Positions 8,369 through 17,997 of a stretch of 64,000 nt of DNA are shown piece after piece (the first letter of the stretch is position 1; every line of letters starts with the position of its first letter). A program made the translations under genes and the position numbers. The notes under the pieces are model-generated. The model ran no database searches. It worked only from the letters and a program-made list of their open reading frames with translations, and was not told the origin of the DNA. Source of the DNA: Enterococcus montenegrensis (lineage in GTDB: Bacteria; Bacillota; Bacilli; Lactobacillales; Enterococcaceae); contig NZ_CP120467.1 of assembly GCF_029983095.1 (NCBI RefSeq), positions 800,501 to 864,500 of the forward strand, in the 5' to 3' direction.

Positions 8369-10738
8369 ATGAACAAACGTATCTATGAAACCTTAGAGTT
8401 TTCTTCTGTGAAACAAATGGTGGCACAATACCTCCAAACAGCACAAGGGGAAGAAGAGTTAGGAAATTTAATCCCAAGTACTGATGAAACGGTTATCAAT
8501 AGTTGGTTAAATGAAACGGCAGATGGATTAAAAGTCCAGCGTTTACGCGGTGGAATACCCATTCCTAAGATTGAAAATATTCGGCCGCAAATGAAGCGAA
8601 TTGAAATTGGAGCAGACTTAAATGGTAGTGAATTAGCGCAAATTGCGCGGGTTTTATCCACAACCGGACAGGTCAAAAAATTTATCGTCGATTTAGCCGA
8701 TAGTGAAATTGAGTTTTTGCGTCTTTATGATTGGAATGACCAATTAGAAACGATGCCAGAACTAACACGACGCTTGCAAAGTGCAATTGACGAAGATGGC
8801 TATGTCACCGATGAAGCTTCACCAGAATTAAAAATTATCCGCAATAACATTCGGCGAAGTGAACGAACGATTCGAGAACAGTTGGATGGGATTTTACGTG
8901 GAAATAATGCCCGCTATTTAAGTGACACGATTATTACGATGCGAAATGATCGTTATGTAATTCCCGTTAAACAAGAATACCGCGGTGTTTTTGGCGGTGT
9001 TGTTCACGACCAAAGTTCTTCTGGTCAAACGCTTTTTATTGAGCCAAAACAAATCGTTGAATCAAACAACCGTTTACGGCAACACCAAATCAATGAACGA
9101 CAAGAGATTGAACGTATTTTAGCTGAACTTTCAGCTGAGTTGGTTCCTTATCAAAAAGAGATTCTTCACAATGCTTTTGTCCTAGGCAAATTTGACTTAA
9201 TGAATGCGAAAGCGCGATTTGCAAAAGAGTTAAAAGCAGTCGTGCCAACCATTAGTTCAGAAAATCATGTCTTTTTCAAACAAGCGCGTCACCCGTTAAT
9301 CAATCAAGATATTGTCGTTGCCAACGATATTATGATCGGTAAAGACTTCCAAGCCGTTGTGATCACGGGTCCGAATACTGGTGGGAAAACAATTACCTTA
9401 AAAACGTTAGGGTTGTTGCAATTAATGGGGCAGTCGGGGTTACCAATTCCCGTTGCAGAAGATAGTCAAATGGGAATTTTCCATGAGATATTTGCAGATA
9501 TTGGTGATGAACAATCCATTGAGCAAAGTCTGTCTACTTTTTCTTCTCACATGACCAATATCGTTTCAATTTTAGCCAAAGTAGACAAAGACAGTTTAGT
9601 TTTATTTGATGAATTAGGAGCAGGGACAGATCCGCAAGAAGGAGCTGCGCTAGCCATCGCCATTCTAGATGCATTAGGCGCAAAATCTGCTTATGTCATG
9701 GCGACTACCCATTATCCAGAATTAAAAGTTTATGGCTACAATCGGAGCAATACGATTAATGCGAGTATGGAATTTGATGTTGATACATTGAGTCCCACCT
9801 ATCGTTTGTTAATTGGCGTGCCCGGGCGTAGTAATGCTTTTGAAATTTCAAAACGCCTTGGTCTAGATGCGCAAGTTATTGCGGCAGCTAAACAAATTAT
9901 GGATGGGGAAAGTCAAGATTTAAATGAAATGATTGCCGATTTAGAAAATCGTCGTAAAATGACAGAAACAGAATATCTAGAAGTACGGCATTACGTGGAT
10001 GAAGCTGCTAAATTACAACAAGAATTAAAAGAGGCCTATAGTTATTTCTTTGAAGAGCGGGAAAAAGAATTAGCCAAAGCAAAAAAACAAGCCAACGAAA
10101 TCGTTGATGAGGCTAAAGAAGAAGCAGAAGTGATTATTTCTGATTTGCGTAAAAAACAATTGGCTGCAGGTCAAGGGGCAGTTAAAGAACATGAGTTAAT
10201 TGATGCCCGCAGTAAACTAGATAATTTGCATCAAACAGAAGATAATCATTTGAAGAAAAATAAAGTCTTACAAAAAGCCAAACAAGCTAAAAAATTAAAA
10301 GCTGGCGACGAGGTGCTGGTTGCTTCATATGGTCAAAGGGGAATCTTGATTAAAAAAATGAGCGATCGCAATTGGCAAGTTCAGTTGGGAATTTTGAAGA
10401 TGACCTTACCTGAAAGTGAACTGCAAAGTGTCGCACCTGTAAAAGAGCCGGTGCAACGTGTTGTTAGCACTGTCCGTTCTGATAACAGTAGTCATGTCGC
10501 AACCCAACTTGATTTAAGAGGTAAGCGGTATGAAGAAGCATTAAATGAAGTGGATCAGTATTTAGATGCGGCTATTTTAGCGGGCTATCCGCAAGTAACC
10601 ATTGTTCATGGTAAAGGTACAGGCGCATTGCGGCAAGGTATCACAGATTATTTGAAAAATCATCGCAGTGTCAAAAGCTTTGAATTTGCACCGCCAAATC
10701 AAGGTGGAAATGGTGCGACCGTAGTAAAGTTTAAATAA
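8369..10738 (+). CDS. mutS2: MutS2 ATPase/endonuclease (RqcU)
   Basis: A 789-aa MutS2. It has a core/clamp region, an ABC-type ATPase with Walker A GPNTGGKT and Walker B LVLFDELGAGTDP, a long helical coiled region rich in Lys/Glu/Ala (~520-640), and a C-terminal Smr domain (TQLDLRGKRYEEAL ... HGKGTGALR). It lacks the mismatch-recognition domain of MutS. In Bacillus the protein acts on collided ribosomes and recombination intermediates. ATG 8369 is chosen because AGGTAGGTG lies just upstream. It is closed by a weak hairpin near 10757-10796. Confidence 0.95.
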   Translation: MNKRIYETLEFSSVKQMVAQYLQTAQGEEELGNLIPSTDETVINSWLNETADGLKVQRLRGGIPIPKIENIRPQMKRIEIGADLNGSELAQIARVLSTTGQVKKFIVDLADSEIEFLRLYDWNDQLETMPELTRRLQSAIDEDGYVTDEASPELKIIRNNIRRSERTIREQLDGILRGNNARYLSDTIITMRNDRYVIPVKQEYRGVFGGVVHDQSSSGQTLFIEPKQIVESNNRLRQHQINERQEIERILAELSAELVPYQKEILHNAFVLGKFDLMNAKARFAKELKAVVPTISSENHVFFKQARHPLINQDIVVANDIMIGKDFQAVVITGPNTGGKTITLKTLGLLQLMGQSGLPIPVAEDSQMGIFHEIFADIGDEQSIEQSLSTFSSHMTNIVSILAKVDKDSLVLFDELGAGTDPQEGAALAIAILDALGAKSAYVMATTHYPELKVYGYNRSNTINASMEFDVDTLSPTYRLLIGVPGRSNAFEISKRLGLDAQVIAAAKQIMDGESQDLNEMIADLENRRKMTETEYLEVRHYVDEAAKLQQELKEAYSYFFEEREKELAKAKKQANEIVDEAKEEAEVIISDLRKKQLAAGQGAVKEHELIDARSKLDNLHQTEDNHLKKNKVLQKAKQAKKLKAGDEVLVASYGQRGILIKKMSDRNWQVQLGILKMTLPESELQSVAPVKEPVQRVVSTVRSDNSSHVATQLDLRGKRYEEALNEVDQYLDAAILAGYPQVTIVHGKGTGALRQGITDYLKNHRSVKSFEFAPPNQGGNGATVVKFK

Positions 10739-10956
10739 CTTTTAAATTAATCCAATTCAAAAAAATGTGAAAGAATGCAGTGTAGCGCACTTTTTCAAAA
10801 GCTGTTGTTTACACTTACCAATTGTAAGCAAAAAATTATCATCCCTAACTTTTCAGTGCTATACTCTTTTTTAGAGAGATAATACATCTTATTTAAGGTT
10901 ATCCTTTGGGGAAATCCAGTTGAGAAAATGCGCAACGCAAAATCGGAGGGAATAAT

Positions 10957-11271
10957 ATGTCAAAAGCAATTACAGATGCAACATTTGCAAGTGAAACAGA
11001 TGAAGGTTTAGTTTTAATCGACTTTTGGGCAACTTGGTGTGGTCCTTGTCGCATGCAAGCGCCAATTTTAGATCAATTAGCAGCTAGCCATGATGAAGAC
11101 GAGTTAAAAATCGTTAAAATGGACGTGGATGAAAATCCTGAAACACCAGCGCAATTTGGCGTAATGAGTATTCCAACTTTGTTACTAAAAAAAGACGGCG
11201 AAGTTGTGGATAAAGTAATTGGTGTGCATACAAAAGACCAATTAGAACAATTAATCGCATCACATTTGTAA
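10957..11271 (+). CDS. trxA: Thioredoxin
   Basis: A 104-aa thioredoxin with the WCGPC redox motif at about residues 27-31 and the cis-proline stretch MSIPTLLL. It reduces protein disulfides, with electrons from thioredoxin reductase. It has a strong ribosome binding site (CGGAGGG), stands as a single gene with a probable -10 TATACT near 10860, and is followed by a strong terminator. It lies behind mutS2. Confidence 0.96.
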   Translation: MSKAITDATFASETDEGLVLIDFWATWCGPCRMQAPILDQLAASHDEDELKIVKMDVDENPETPAQFGVMSIPTLLLKKDGEVVDKVIGVHTKDQLEQLIASHL

Positions 11272-11288
11272 AATTCAGTTTTATTATT

Positions 11289-11335
11289 TAAGATTGGGAC
11301 AAAAGCCAGCTTGGCTTTAATCCCAATCTTTTTTT
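11289..11335 (+). terminator. trxA terminator
   Basis: AAGATTGGGA (11290-11299) pairs with TCCCAATCTT (11321-11330) around an inner AAAGCC/GGCTTT stem, then T7. Confidence 0.9.
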
Positions 11336-11400
11336 CATTCTTAAGGGAGTATAAAATTTTCACATCTAAAAACGTTAAATTAAAAGCACTAGCGATGTCT

Positions 11401-11511
11401 GGCTTCACAAACTAGCTTTATCGGCAATAAGCGAAAATTTTGTTAAGTCTGAGGAGCGACTGAACAAAATTTTAGTCTTATTGCAAAAAAGCTGAGCGAG
11501 TTTGCGAAGCC
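11401..11511. repeat. 111-bp near-palindromic intergenic element
   Basis: This holds most of the 457-bp gap between trxA and rbsR. The two arms, about 50 nt each, pair almost end to end: GGCTTC.CAAACT and AGCTTT on the left against AAAGCT, AGTTTG and GAAGCC on the right; CAATAAG/CTTATTG; AAAATTTTGTT/AACAAAATTTT; AGTC/GACT; loop TGAGGAGC. The arms differ by small indels. It could be a MITE-like intergenic repeat or a structured RNA. No coding sense is visible. Confidence 0.65.
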
Positions 11512-11661
11512 TTTTTTAGTTGGTCGGGAAGTAGAAAAATAAATTTGCACCAATCAGATAGCTGGCCGTAAAATTTAAAGTGTAATGAAGTTCTTTTTCT
11601 GGCAGATAATGGTGTCAATTAACTATTTTTCACTTATCCATAAAAAAATTAGATTAACTGG

Positions 11662-11690
11662 TTGCATTTTTAATACAAATCGTTTATATT
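11662..11690 (+). promoter_or_regulatory. rbs operon promoter
   Basis: TTGCAT (11662-11667), a 17-bp spacer and TATATT (11685-11690). The operator lies immediately downstream. Confidence 0.75.
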
Positions 11691-11695
11691 ATGTG

Positions 11696-11709
11696 TGTAA
11701 ACGGTTACA
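11696..11709. promoter_or_regulatory. LacI-type operator of rbs operon
   Basis: TGTAAACGGTTACA is a near-perfect palindrome with a central CG, the usual form of LacI/RbsR (and CcpA cre-like) operators. It lies 5 bp past the -10, so a bound repressor would block initiation. Confidence 0.7.
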
Positions 11710-11728
11710 TAAGGGAGATGGTGAACAA

Positions 11729-12712
11729 ATGGCAACGATTCGTGATGTCGCAAAATTAGCAGGATTATCCGTCGCAACAGTTTCAAGAGCAATCAACGGG
11801 AGTGGTTATGTTAGTGAAGAGTCTCGTAAAAAAATTGATAATGCCATAAAAGATTTGGATTTTCGTCCCAATGAAGTGGCACGCTCTCTCTATCAAAAAA
11901 AATCAAAATTGGTGGGATTATTATTACCGGATATTTCTAATCCTTTTTTCCCATTATTGGCAAAAGGTGTCGAAGATTTTTTGCAGGCAAAAGGTTATCA
12001 AGTTATTTTAGGCAATGTCCAAGAAAATCCTGAACGCGCTAATGATTATTTACACGCCTTTAATCAAAATAACGTGGCTGGTGTATTATCTGCTGTAGAT
12101 AACGACTATGCTTTTTATGACAGTGTTCATCCCCTAGTGTTTTTAGACCGTGTAGGCAAGGATTCAGAGTATTCCATTCACGCCGATGACGTGGCTGGCG
12201 GTGCTTTAGCAGCTACAACGGTTTTAAAAAGAAAGACAAAAGAAATTATCGTCATCTCTGGTCCTAAAGAAATTGATCGCTCCCAAGAACGACTACAAGG
12301 AGTTTTGAGTGTTTTAAATCAACAAAAGAGTAATTATTATATCGTGAACTCTGCTTCTTTTTTATTGGAAGATGCAATTATTACAGCACAAGCGGTGTTT
12401 GAACAATTTCCTCAAGTTGATACTGTGATTGCTCCTAGTGATATTCATGCGATTGCGCTTATTCAAGAGGCTTACCGCCGGAATATCAAAGTGCCCGATG
12501 CCCTACAAGTAATCGGCTACGATGATATTCCAATTAGTAATTTGGTGGTACCGCCGCTAACGACGATTCATCAGCCGGCTTATGAAATGGGATATAAAGG
12601 TGCTGAGATGTTGTATCAGTTAATGAACGGACAAAAAGTGATGCAAAAAAAATTAGTCTTACCAACTCGTTTAGTCAAACGGGATACTTTACGAAAGAAG
12701 GAAGCACAATGA
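11729..12712 (+). CDS. rbsR: Ribose operon repressor RbsR
   Basis: A 327-aa LacI/GalR regulator. The N-terminal helix-turn-helix ATIRDVAKLAGLSVATVSRA is followed by the hinge helix (RPNEVARSLYQKKS) and a periplasmic-binding-protein-like effector domain. The start is set at 11729, just before the HTH and behind AAGGGAG; an upstream in-frame extension would cross the operator and promoter. It heads the ribose operon and overlaps rbsK by 4 bp, so it is autoregulated with it. The effector is expected to be ribose or ribose 5-phosphate. Confidence 0.92.
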   Translation: MATIRDVAKLAGLSVATVSRAINGSGYVSEESRKKIDNAIKDLDFRPNEVARSLYQKKSKLVGLLLPDISNPFFPLLAKGVEDFLQAKGYQVILGNVQENPERANDYLHAFNQNNVAGVLSAVDNDYAFYDSVHPLVFLDRVGKDSEYSIHADDVAGGALAATTVLKRKTKEIIVISGPKEIDRSQERLQGVLSVLNQQKSNYYIVNSASFLLEDAIITAQAVFEQFPQVDTVIAPSDIHAIALIQEAYRRNIKVPDALQVIGYDDIPISNLVVPPLTTIHQPAYEMGYKGAEMLYQLMNGQKVMQKKLVLPTRLVKRDTLRKKEAQ

Positions 12713-13611
12713 AAATTACGGTTGTAGGAAGTATGTCGACAGATTTTGTGGTTACTACAAACATTAAGCCTGATCAAGGCGAGACTGTTTTTGGTGAAAA
12801 ATTTGCGACTGCATTTGGCGGTAAAGGTGCCAATCAAGCAGTAGCTGCCAGTCGTTTAGGTGTGGAAGTGGCGATGGTTGGTGCAGTTGGCAGTGATGAT
12901 TTTGGTACAGCAATTTTAAACAATTTAGTAGAAAATGGGGTTGATGTAAGTTGTGTGGAACGGGTTACACATGCTGAAAGCGGTTCTGCCCATATCGTAT
13001 TATACGATCATGATAATAGCATTATTGTCATTCCTGCTGCTAACAACGAGGTAATGCCTAGTAATATTGAGAGATTCGCATCGCAGTTGTTAAATAGTGA
13101 CTTAGTTATCTTACAAAATGAAATTCCCCAAGCAACAAATGAAGCAATTATTGATTTTTGTTGGGAACATGGCATTAAAACTTTGTTAAATCCTGCACCA
13201 GCCCGCCCCCTTGCAAAAGACTATCTTGAAAAGATAACTTATTTAACTCCTAATGAACACGAATCGGCAATTATTTTTCCTGATCAAAGTCGCTCACAGG
13301 TATTAGCAAAATATCCCAATAAGTTAGTGATTACCCTCGGGGCAATGGGGGCAATTTATCACGATGGTAAAAAAGAAGAAATTGTACCGGCTTTTGAAGT
13401 GCAACCTGTTGATACAACAGGGGCAGGAGATACGTTTAACGCTGCGATGGCAACTGCTTTACTATATGGCTTGAAGATGTCAGAAGCTTTGCGTTTTGCC
13501 AATTTGGCTGCTGCAATTTCTGTCCAAGGCTTTGGTGCCCAGGGCGGTATGCCGACACTAGAAAAGATGAAGGAGCAACCTCAATATGAAAAAAAATGGC
13601 ATTTTAAATAG
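12709..13611 (+). CDS. rbsK: Ribokinase
   Basis: A 300-aa PfkB-family sugar kinase that phosphorylates ribose to ribose 5-phosphate. The N-terminal signature (GSMSTDFVV, then [15 protein letters not shown]) and the C-terminal [14 protein letters not shown] with catalytic Asp are present. It overlaps rbsR by 4 bp and rbsD by 26 bp, so translation is coupled along the operon. Confidence 0.95.
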   Translation: MKITVVGSMSTDFVVTTNIKPDQGETVFGEKFATAFGGKGANQAVAASRLGVEVAMVGAVGSDDFGTAILNNLVENGVDVSCVERVTHAESGSAHIVLYDHDNSIIVIPAANNEVMPSNIERFASQLLNSDLVILQNEIPQATNEAIIDFCWEHGIKTLLNPAPARPLAKDYLEKITYLTPNEHESAIIFPDQSRSQVLAKYPNKLVITLGAMGAIYHDGKKEEIVPAFEVQPVDTTGAGDTFNAAMATALLYGLKMSEALRFANLAAAISVQGFGAQGGMPTLEKMKEQPQYEKKWHFK

Positions 13612-13984
13612 CGAGATTACAAAAGTTTTAGCTGATTTAGGTCACACAGATCAAATTACTATTGGGGATGCCGGACTGCCGGTACCCCATGGTGTAGCAA
13701 AAATTGACTTAGCTTTAAAGTTTGGGCTACCGAGTTTTAACGATGTATTGTTGGCGGTGCTTTCAGATATGGCAATTGAAAAGGTCGTTTTAGCAGAGGA
13801 AATTAAAACGCAAAATGCCCAACAATTACAAGCAGTTTTGAAAGCGCTGCCTAAAGGGGTGGAAATTGTCTATGTTTCTCACACAGAATTTAAAAAGCAA
13901 ACGCAAAATAGTAAAGCCGTTATTCGTACTGGTGAAGTAACGCCTTATTCCAACATTATTTTACAGTCTGCTGTCATCTTTTAA
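13586..13984 (+). CDS. rbsD: D-ribose pyranase
   Basis: A 132-aa RbsD that interconverts pyranose and furanose forms of ribose so that the kinase can use it. Typical stretches are [20 protein letters not shown] near the N-terminus and the C-terminal [14 protein letters not shown]. The start lies inside the 3' end of rbsK behind AAGGAG, and rbsA follows after 12 bp. Confidence 0.95.
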   Translation: MKKNGILNSEITKVLADLGHTDQITIGDAGLPVPHGVAKIDLALKFGLPSFNDVLLAVLSDMAIEKVVLAEEIKTQNAQQLQAVLKALPKGVEIVYVSHTEFKKQTQNSKAVIRTGEVTPYSNIILQSAVIF

Positions 13985-13996
13985 GGAGGGAATAAC

Positions 13997-15481
13997 ATGT
14001 ACGTTGAAATGAAAAACATTTCAAAGTCTTTTGGCACAAATCAGGTTTTACGGGATGTCAGTATTGAAATAAAAAGCGGTGAAATTCACGCCTTGATGGG
14101 TGAAAATGGTGCAGGAAAATCAACGCTAATGAATATCTTGACCGGTTTGCATAAAAAAGATTCTGGAACGATTTTAATTGATGGACAAGAAAAGACATTT
14201 TCAAGTCCTAAAGAAGCGGAAGAGTTTGGGATTAGTTTTATTCATCAAGAAATGAATTCTTGGCCACAAATGACCGTATTGGAAAACCTATTTTTGAACA
14301 ACGAACTAAAGACTCCCTTTGGTTTATTGGATACAAAGAAAATGCGAGAAATCGCCTTGCACCATTTTGCTCAGTTGGGAATTTCACTTGATTTAGATAA
14401 AGAATTAGATGAGCTATCAGTCGGGCAACAGCAAATGATTGAAATCACCAAATCTTTAATGACCGATGCAAAAATTTTGATTATGGATGAACCTACCGCC
14501 GCCCTTTCTGATATGGAAATCAAAGCCTTATTCAAAATTATTTACCAATTAAAAGCACAAGATGTCGCAATCGTTTATATTTCCCACCGAATGGAAGAGA
14601 TTTTCCAAATCAGTGATGAAATCACCGTGATGCGAGATGGTCTTTCCATTGATACGACAAAAACCAGTGAGACAGACGTCAATGAAGTAGTTCGCAAAAT
14701 GGTGGGACGCGAAATTTCAGATTATTATCCTCAAAAAACGGCTATCATCGGAGAAGTCGTCTTTACAGCAGCGCACTTAACCGGTGCAAATGGGGTTTTC
14801 AAAGATGTTTCCTTTAACGTTAGAAGTGGTGAAATTGTAGGTTTCTCAGGTTTAATGGGGGCTGGTCGTACAGAAATTATGCGGGGAATTTTCGGTTTAG
14901 ATCCTTTGGAAGAAGGAACTATCACGATTGAAGGTGAGTCAAAAAAAATCGAGTCCCCGGCTAAATCTATTCAAAATGGTATTGGCTTTTTAACAGAGGA
15001 TAGAAAATCAGAAGGCTTAGTCTTGGACTTCTCTGTGTTAGATAATATTAGTCTGCCTTCCATTGACGGCTTTGTAAAAAATGGCTTGATAGATAAAAAA
15101 ACAGAAGCAGAATTTGCCGAACTATTAATTAAACGACTTCTAATCAAGGTGCAATCTGAGGATGATATCGTTGGTGATCTGTCTGGGGGAAATCAACAAA
15201 AAGTTGTTTTAGCCAAATGGATCGGTGCTGGACCAAAAGTATTGATTTTAGATGAACCGACCCGTGGAGTAGACGTGGGTGCTAAACGTGAAATTTACCA
15301 ATTGATCAATGAATTAGCAGATCGCGGGGTAGCAATTATCGTCGTTTCCAGTGACTTGCCAGAAGTAATGGGAATAAGCGACAGAATCTTGGTCGTTCAC
15401 GAGGGCAGGATTAATGGTGAATTGCAAAAAGTAGATTTTGACCAGGAAAAAATTATGACTTATGCAACAGGAGGAAAATAA
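13997..15481 (+). CDS. rbsA: Ribose ABC transporter ATP-binding protein
   Basis: A 494-aa ATPase with two tandem nucleotide-binding domains. The first has GENGAGKST, LSVGQQQMIEI and MDEPTAALS; the second has SGLMGAGRTE, LSGGNQQKV and LDEPTRGVDVGA. This is the normal layout of the ribose/CUT2 transporters. It energises import through RbsC. A strong AAGGAGGG precedes the start, and rbsC begins 2 bp after its stop. Confidence 0.96.
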   Translation: MYVEMKNISKSFGTNQVLRDVSIEIKSGEIHALMGENGAGKSTLMNILTGLHKKDSGTILIDGQEKTFSSPKEAEEFGISFIHQEMNSWPQMTVLENLFLNNELKTPFGLLDTKKMREIALHHFAQLGISLDLDKELDELSVGQQQMIEITKSLMTDAKILIMDEPTAALSDMEIKALFKIIYQLKAQDVAIVYISHRMEEIFQISDEITVMRDGLSIDTTKTSETDVNEVVRKMVGREISDYYPQKTAIIGEVVFTAAHLTGANGVFKDVSFNVRSGEIVGFSGLMGAGRTEIMRGIFGLDPLEEGTITIEGESKKIESPAKSIQNGIGFLTEDRKSEGLVLDFSVLDNISLPSIDGFVKNGLIDKKTEAEFAELLIKRLLIKVQSEDDIVGDLSGGNQQKVVLAKWIGAGPKVLILDEPTRGVDVGAKREIYQLINELADRGVAIIVVSSDLPEVMGISDRILVVHEGRINGELQKVDFDQEKIMTYATGGK

Positions 15482-15483
15482 AA

Positions 15484-16449
15484 ATGGAGAATAAAAAGAA
15501 CGTCGCTAAAAAAAGTAATTTTGATGCAGCAGGTATTATTGCAAAATTAGGACCATTACTTGCGCTTATTGTCTTGGTCATTGTCGTTTCTGTTATGAAT
15601 CGTGAATTCTTAAATCCCAACAATCTGTTGAACTTATTGCGGCAGGTTGCTGCCAATGGTTTTATTGCTTTTGGAATGACATTTGTCATTTTGACTGGTG
15701 GAATTGATTTGTCAGTGGGCTCAACACTCGCTTTATCCAGTGCATTAACAGCCGGTTTTATCGCCAATGGTATGAGTGCACCTTTAGCCGTTTTACTTGG
15801 GCTTTTAACCGGAGCGATTTTAGGAGCTATTAATGGGTTATTAATTTCAAAGGGAAGTATGGCACCTTTTATTGCTACCTTGGCAACAATGACGATTTAT
15901 CGCGGTGCAACACTTGTTTATACAAAAGGGAATCCTATTACCGGTTTAGGGGATAGCTTTTTCTTTAGCTTTTTAGGTCGGGGCTATTTATTTGGCATTC
16001 CTTTTCCAGTAGTTTTACTGTTTATTATGTTTATTGTTCTTTTTGTTCTTTTGCACAAAACGGCTTTTGGTCGTAAGACTTATGCTATCGGTGGCAATGA
16101 AAAAGCGGCTTTTGTTGCGGGGGTCAAAATCGATAAAATCAAAATTTTGATTTATTCGCTATCCGGTTTAATGGCTTCAATTAGTGGGATGATTATCACC
16201 TCACGTTTAAATTCTGCCCAACCGACAGCTGGTCAGTCATATGAAATGGATGCAATTGCGTCTGTAGTTTTAGGCGGAACTAGTCTTTCAGGGGGGAAAG
16301 GACGTATTTTTGGTACTTTAGTCGGGGCTTTGATTATCGGTACTTTGAACAACGGGTTGAACCTATTAGGTGTTTCTAGTTTTTATCAACAGATTGTCAA
16401 AGGGATCGTAATTGTGATTGCGGTTTTACTTGATCGTAAAAAGAAATAA
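15484..16449 (+). CDS. rbsC: Ribose ABC transporter permease
   Basis: A 321-aa CUT2-family permease with eight to ten hydrophobic segments and characteristic stretches LTGGIDLSVGS and VVLGGTSLSGGKG. It forms the ribose channel for RbsA and RbsB and lies 2 bp behind rbsA. Confidence 0.95.
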   Translation: MENKKNVAKKSNFDAAGIIAKLGPLLALIVLVIVVSVMNREFLNPNNLLNLLRQVAANGFIAFGMTFVILTGGIDLSVGSTLALSSALTAGFIANGMSAPLAVLLGLLTGAILGAINGLLISKGSMAPFIATLATMTIYRGATLVYTKGNPITGLGDSFFFSFLGRGYLFGIPFPVVLLFIMFIVLFVLLHKTAFGRKTYAIGGNEKAAFVAGVKIDKIKILIYSLSGLMASISGMIITSRLNSAQPTAGQSYEMDAIASVVLGGTSLSGGKGRIFGTLVGALIIGTLNNGLNLLGVSSFYQQIVKGIVIVIAVLLDRKKK

Positions 16450-16569
16450 ACCCAGATAACTAAAAATGTAAGCCCTTAAAAAAGCAACACACAATGGAAA
16501 AAATGGTTTTTAGGAGTGAGCAAAAAGCTTAATCCTTTAAAAGAAATTCACTCATATGAGGAGGAAGAA

Positions 16570-17496
16570 ATGATGAAAAAATTTTTCGTATTCGCAGCAA
16601 GTGTACTAATGTTGGCAGGATGTGGCGCAACTGGTCTAGAGGGCGGCTCAAGTAGTTCTGAAGGTAAAACAGATGACAAAAAACCGGCTGAATTAACTGT
16701 CGGAGTTTCTGTTTCCACGTTAAATAATCCCTTCTTTGTCTCATTACGTGACGGAGTTCAAAAATTGGCTGATGAAAATAAAACCACAATTAAAGTAGTC
16801 GATGCCCAAGACGATACAGCAAAACAAAGTAACGATATTGATGATTTAATTCAACAAAAAGTTGATGTTATTTTAGTTAATCCGGTCGACTCTTCAGCAA
16901 TTGTGCCAGCTGTGGAATCTGCTAATAGTGCCAACATTCCTGTAATTGCGATTGACCGTAGCAGTGATGGGGGTAAATTATTAACGACTGTTGCTTCAAA
17001 TAACGAAGAAGGCGGTAAAATGGCAGCCCAATTTATCATTGAAAAATTAGGTGAAAATGCAAAAGTAGCAGAACTAGAAGGCGTACCAGGGGCTTCTGCC
17101 ACACGGGAACGGGGTAAAGGTTTTGATGATTACGCTAAAGGGAAATTAAATGTAGCTGACAAACAATCTGCTAACTTTGACCGTGCTAAAGGATTGACAG
17201 TGATGGAAAACATTTTACAAGCCCACTCTGACTTGCAAGGTGTCTTTGCACAAAATGACGAAATGGCATTAGGTGCTTCAGAAGCAGCAAGTAGTAAGGG
17301 AAAAGACTTTATCATTGTTGGCTTTGATGGAACAGAAGACGGCTTAAAAGCGATTAAAGATGGTAAAATGAGTGCCACAATTGCTCAAAAACCAGAAGAG
17401 ATGGGAAAATTAGCCTTGCAAGCTGCATATGATCACTTTGCTGGTAAAAAAGTGGATGAAAAAATCGACTCACCACTTGATTTGGTAACTAAATAA
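16570..17496 (+). CDS. rbsB: Ribose-binding lipoprotein
   Basis: A 308-aa periplasmic-binding-type lipoprotein. The signal peptide ends in the lipobox LAGC (Cys at about 18), followed by a Gly/Ser-rich linker and the two-lobe sugar-binding fold (VGVSVSTLNNPFFVSLRDG ... IVGFDGTEDGLKAI). ATG 16570 or 16573 is chosen because GAGGAGGA lies just upstream; a longer in-frame form from 16516 would bury the signal peptide. The 120-bp gap after rbsC may allow extra ribosome loading for this abundant protein. Confidence 0.95.
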   Translation: MMKKFFVFAASVLMLAGCGATGLEGGSSSSEGKTDDKKPAELTVGVSVSTLNNPFFVSLRDGVQKLADENKTTIKVVDAQDDTAKQSNDIDDLIQQKVDVILVNPVDSSAIVPAVESANSANIPVIAIDRSSDGGKLLTTVASNNEEGGKMAAQFIIEKLGENAKVAELEGVPGASATRERGKGFDDYAKGKLNVADKQSANFDRAKGLTVMENILQAHSDLQGVFAQNDEMALGASEAASSKGKDFIIVGFDGTEDGLKAIKDGKMSATIAQKPEEMGKLALQAAYDHFAGKKVDEKIDSPLDLVTK

Positions 17497-17532
17497 AGAG
17501 ATAAATTCTAAATGAGGCTACGCTAAAACATC

Positions 17533-17588
17533 ATTTACACAAAAGGAGGTGTGACAAGATTTTTGTCACACCTCCTCTTTGTGTAAAT
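17533..17588. terminator. rbs operon terminator
   Basis: A very long stem: ATTTACACAAA and GGAGGTGTGACAA on the left pair with TTGTCACACCTCC and TTTGTGTAAAT on the right, with a short loop. Confidence 0.85.
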
Positions 17589-17997
17589 CATAGTCGCATC
17601 AAAATAATAAAAATCCCTGCAAAGTGTGCAACAGTTGGAGCTAAAAGACTGTCTCTTAGAAGTCTATTGAAAAAAGTAAAGCAAGTACAAAAAAGCATTA
17701 GTGGTTATTTACAGCAGTTTTACGTATGTAACAAAAGGTCTTACAGTCATAAATTGAAGGATTGAAAAATGCTTTCTCATATTTTTAGGATCATCTGATT
17801 TATGGTCAGATGCGATTAGTTAGAAAATGTTCTTTATTTGTAAAAAGAAAAATTTAGCAGCTTTATGACATCTTCTTTTGGCTAAAAAAATAGTAGAAAT
17901 TTATTTTTCTGACAGGTTCTCACTTCTGTTTTCCTTAACTGGCGGTTATAATTGATTTGTAAAGATAAAAAGAAAATTAAATATAAAGGAGTAGACA
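17589..17997. other. Intergenic region before the L,D-transpeptidase
   Basis: 409 bp without a convincing gene. An extended -10 GGTTATAAT (TATAAT 17947-17952) about 45 bp before the next start is the likely promoter; the -35 is weak. An AAAGGAG ribosome binding site is present at the end. Nothing else stands out. Confidence 0.5.

Noticed and set aside
11640..11728. Riboswitch upstream of the ribose operon
   Set aside because: The leader is only about 30 nt long and is fully explained by the promoter and the LacI-type operator.
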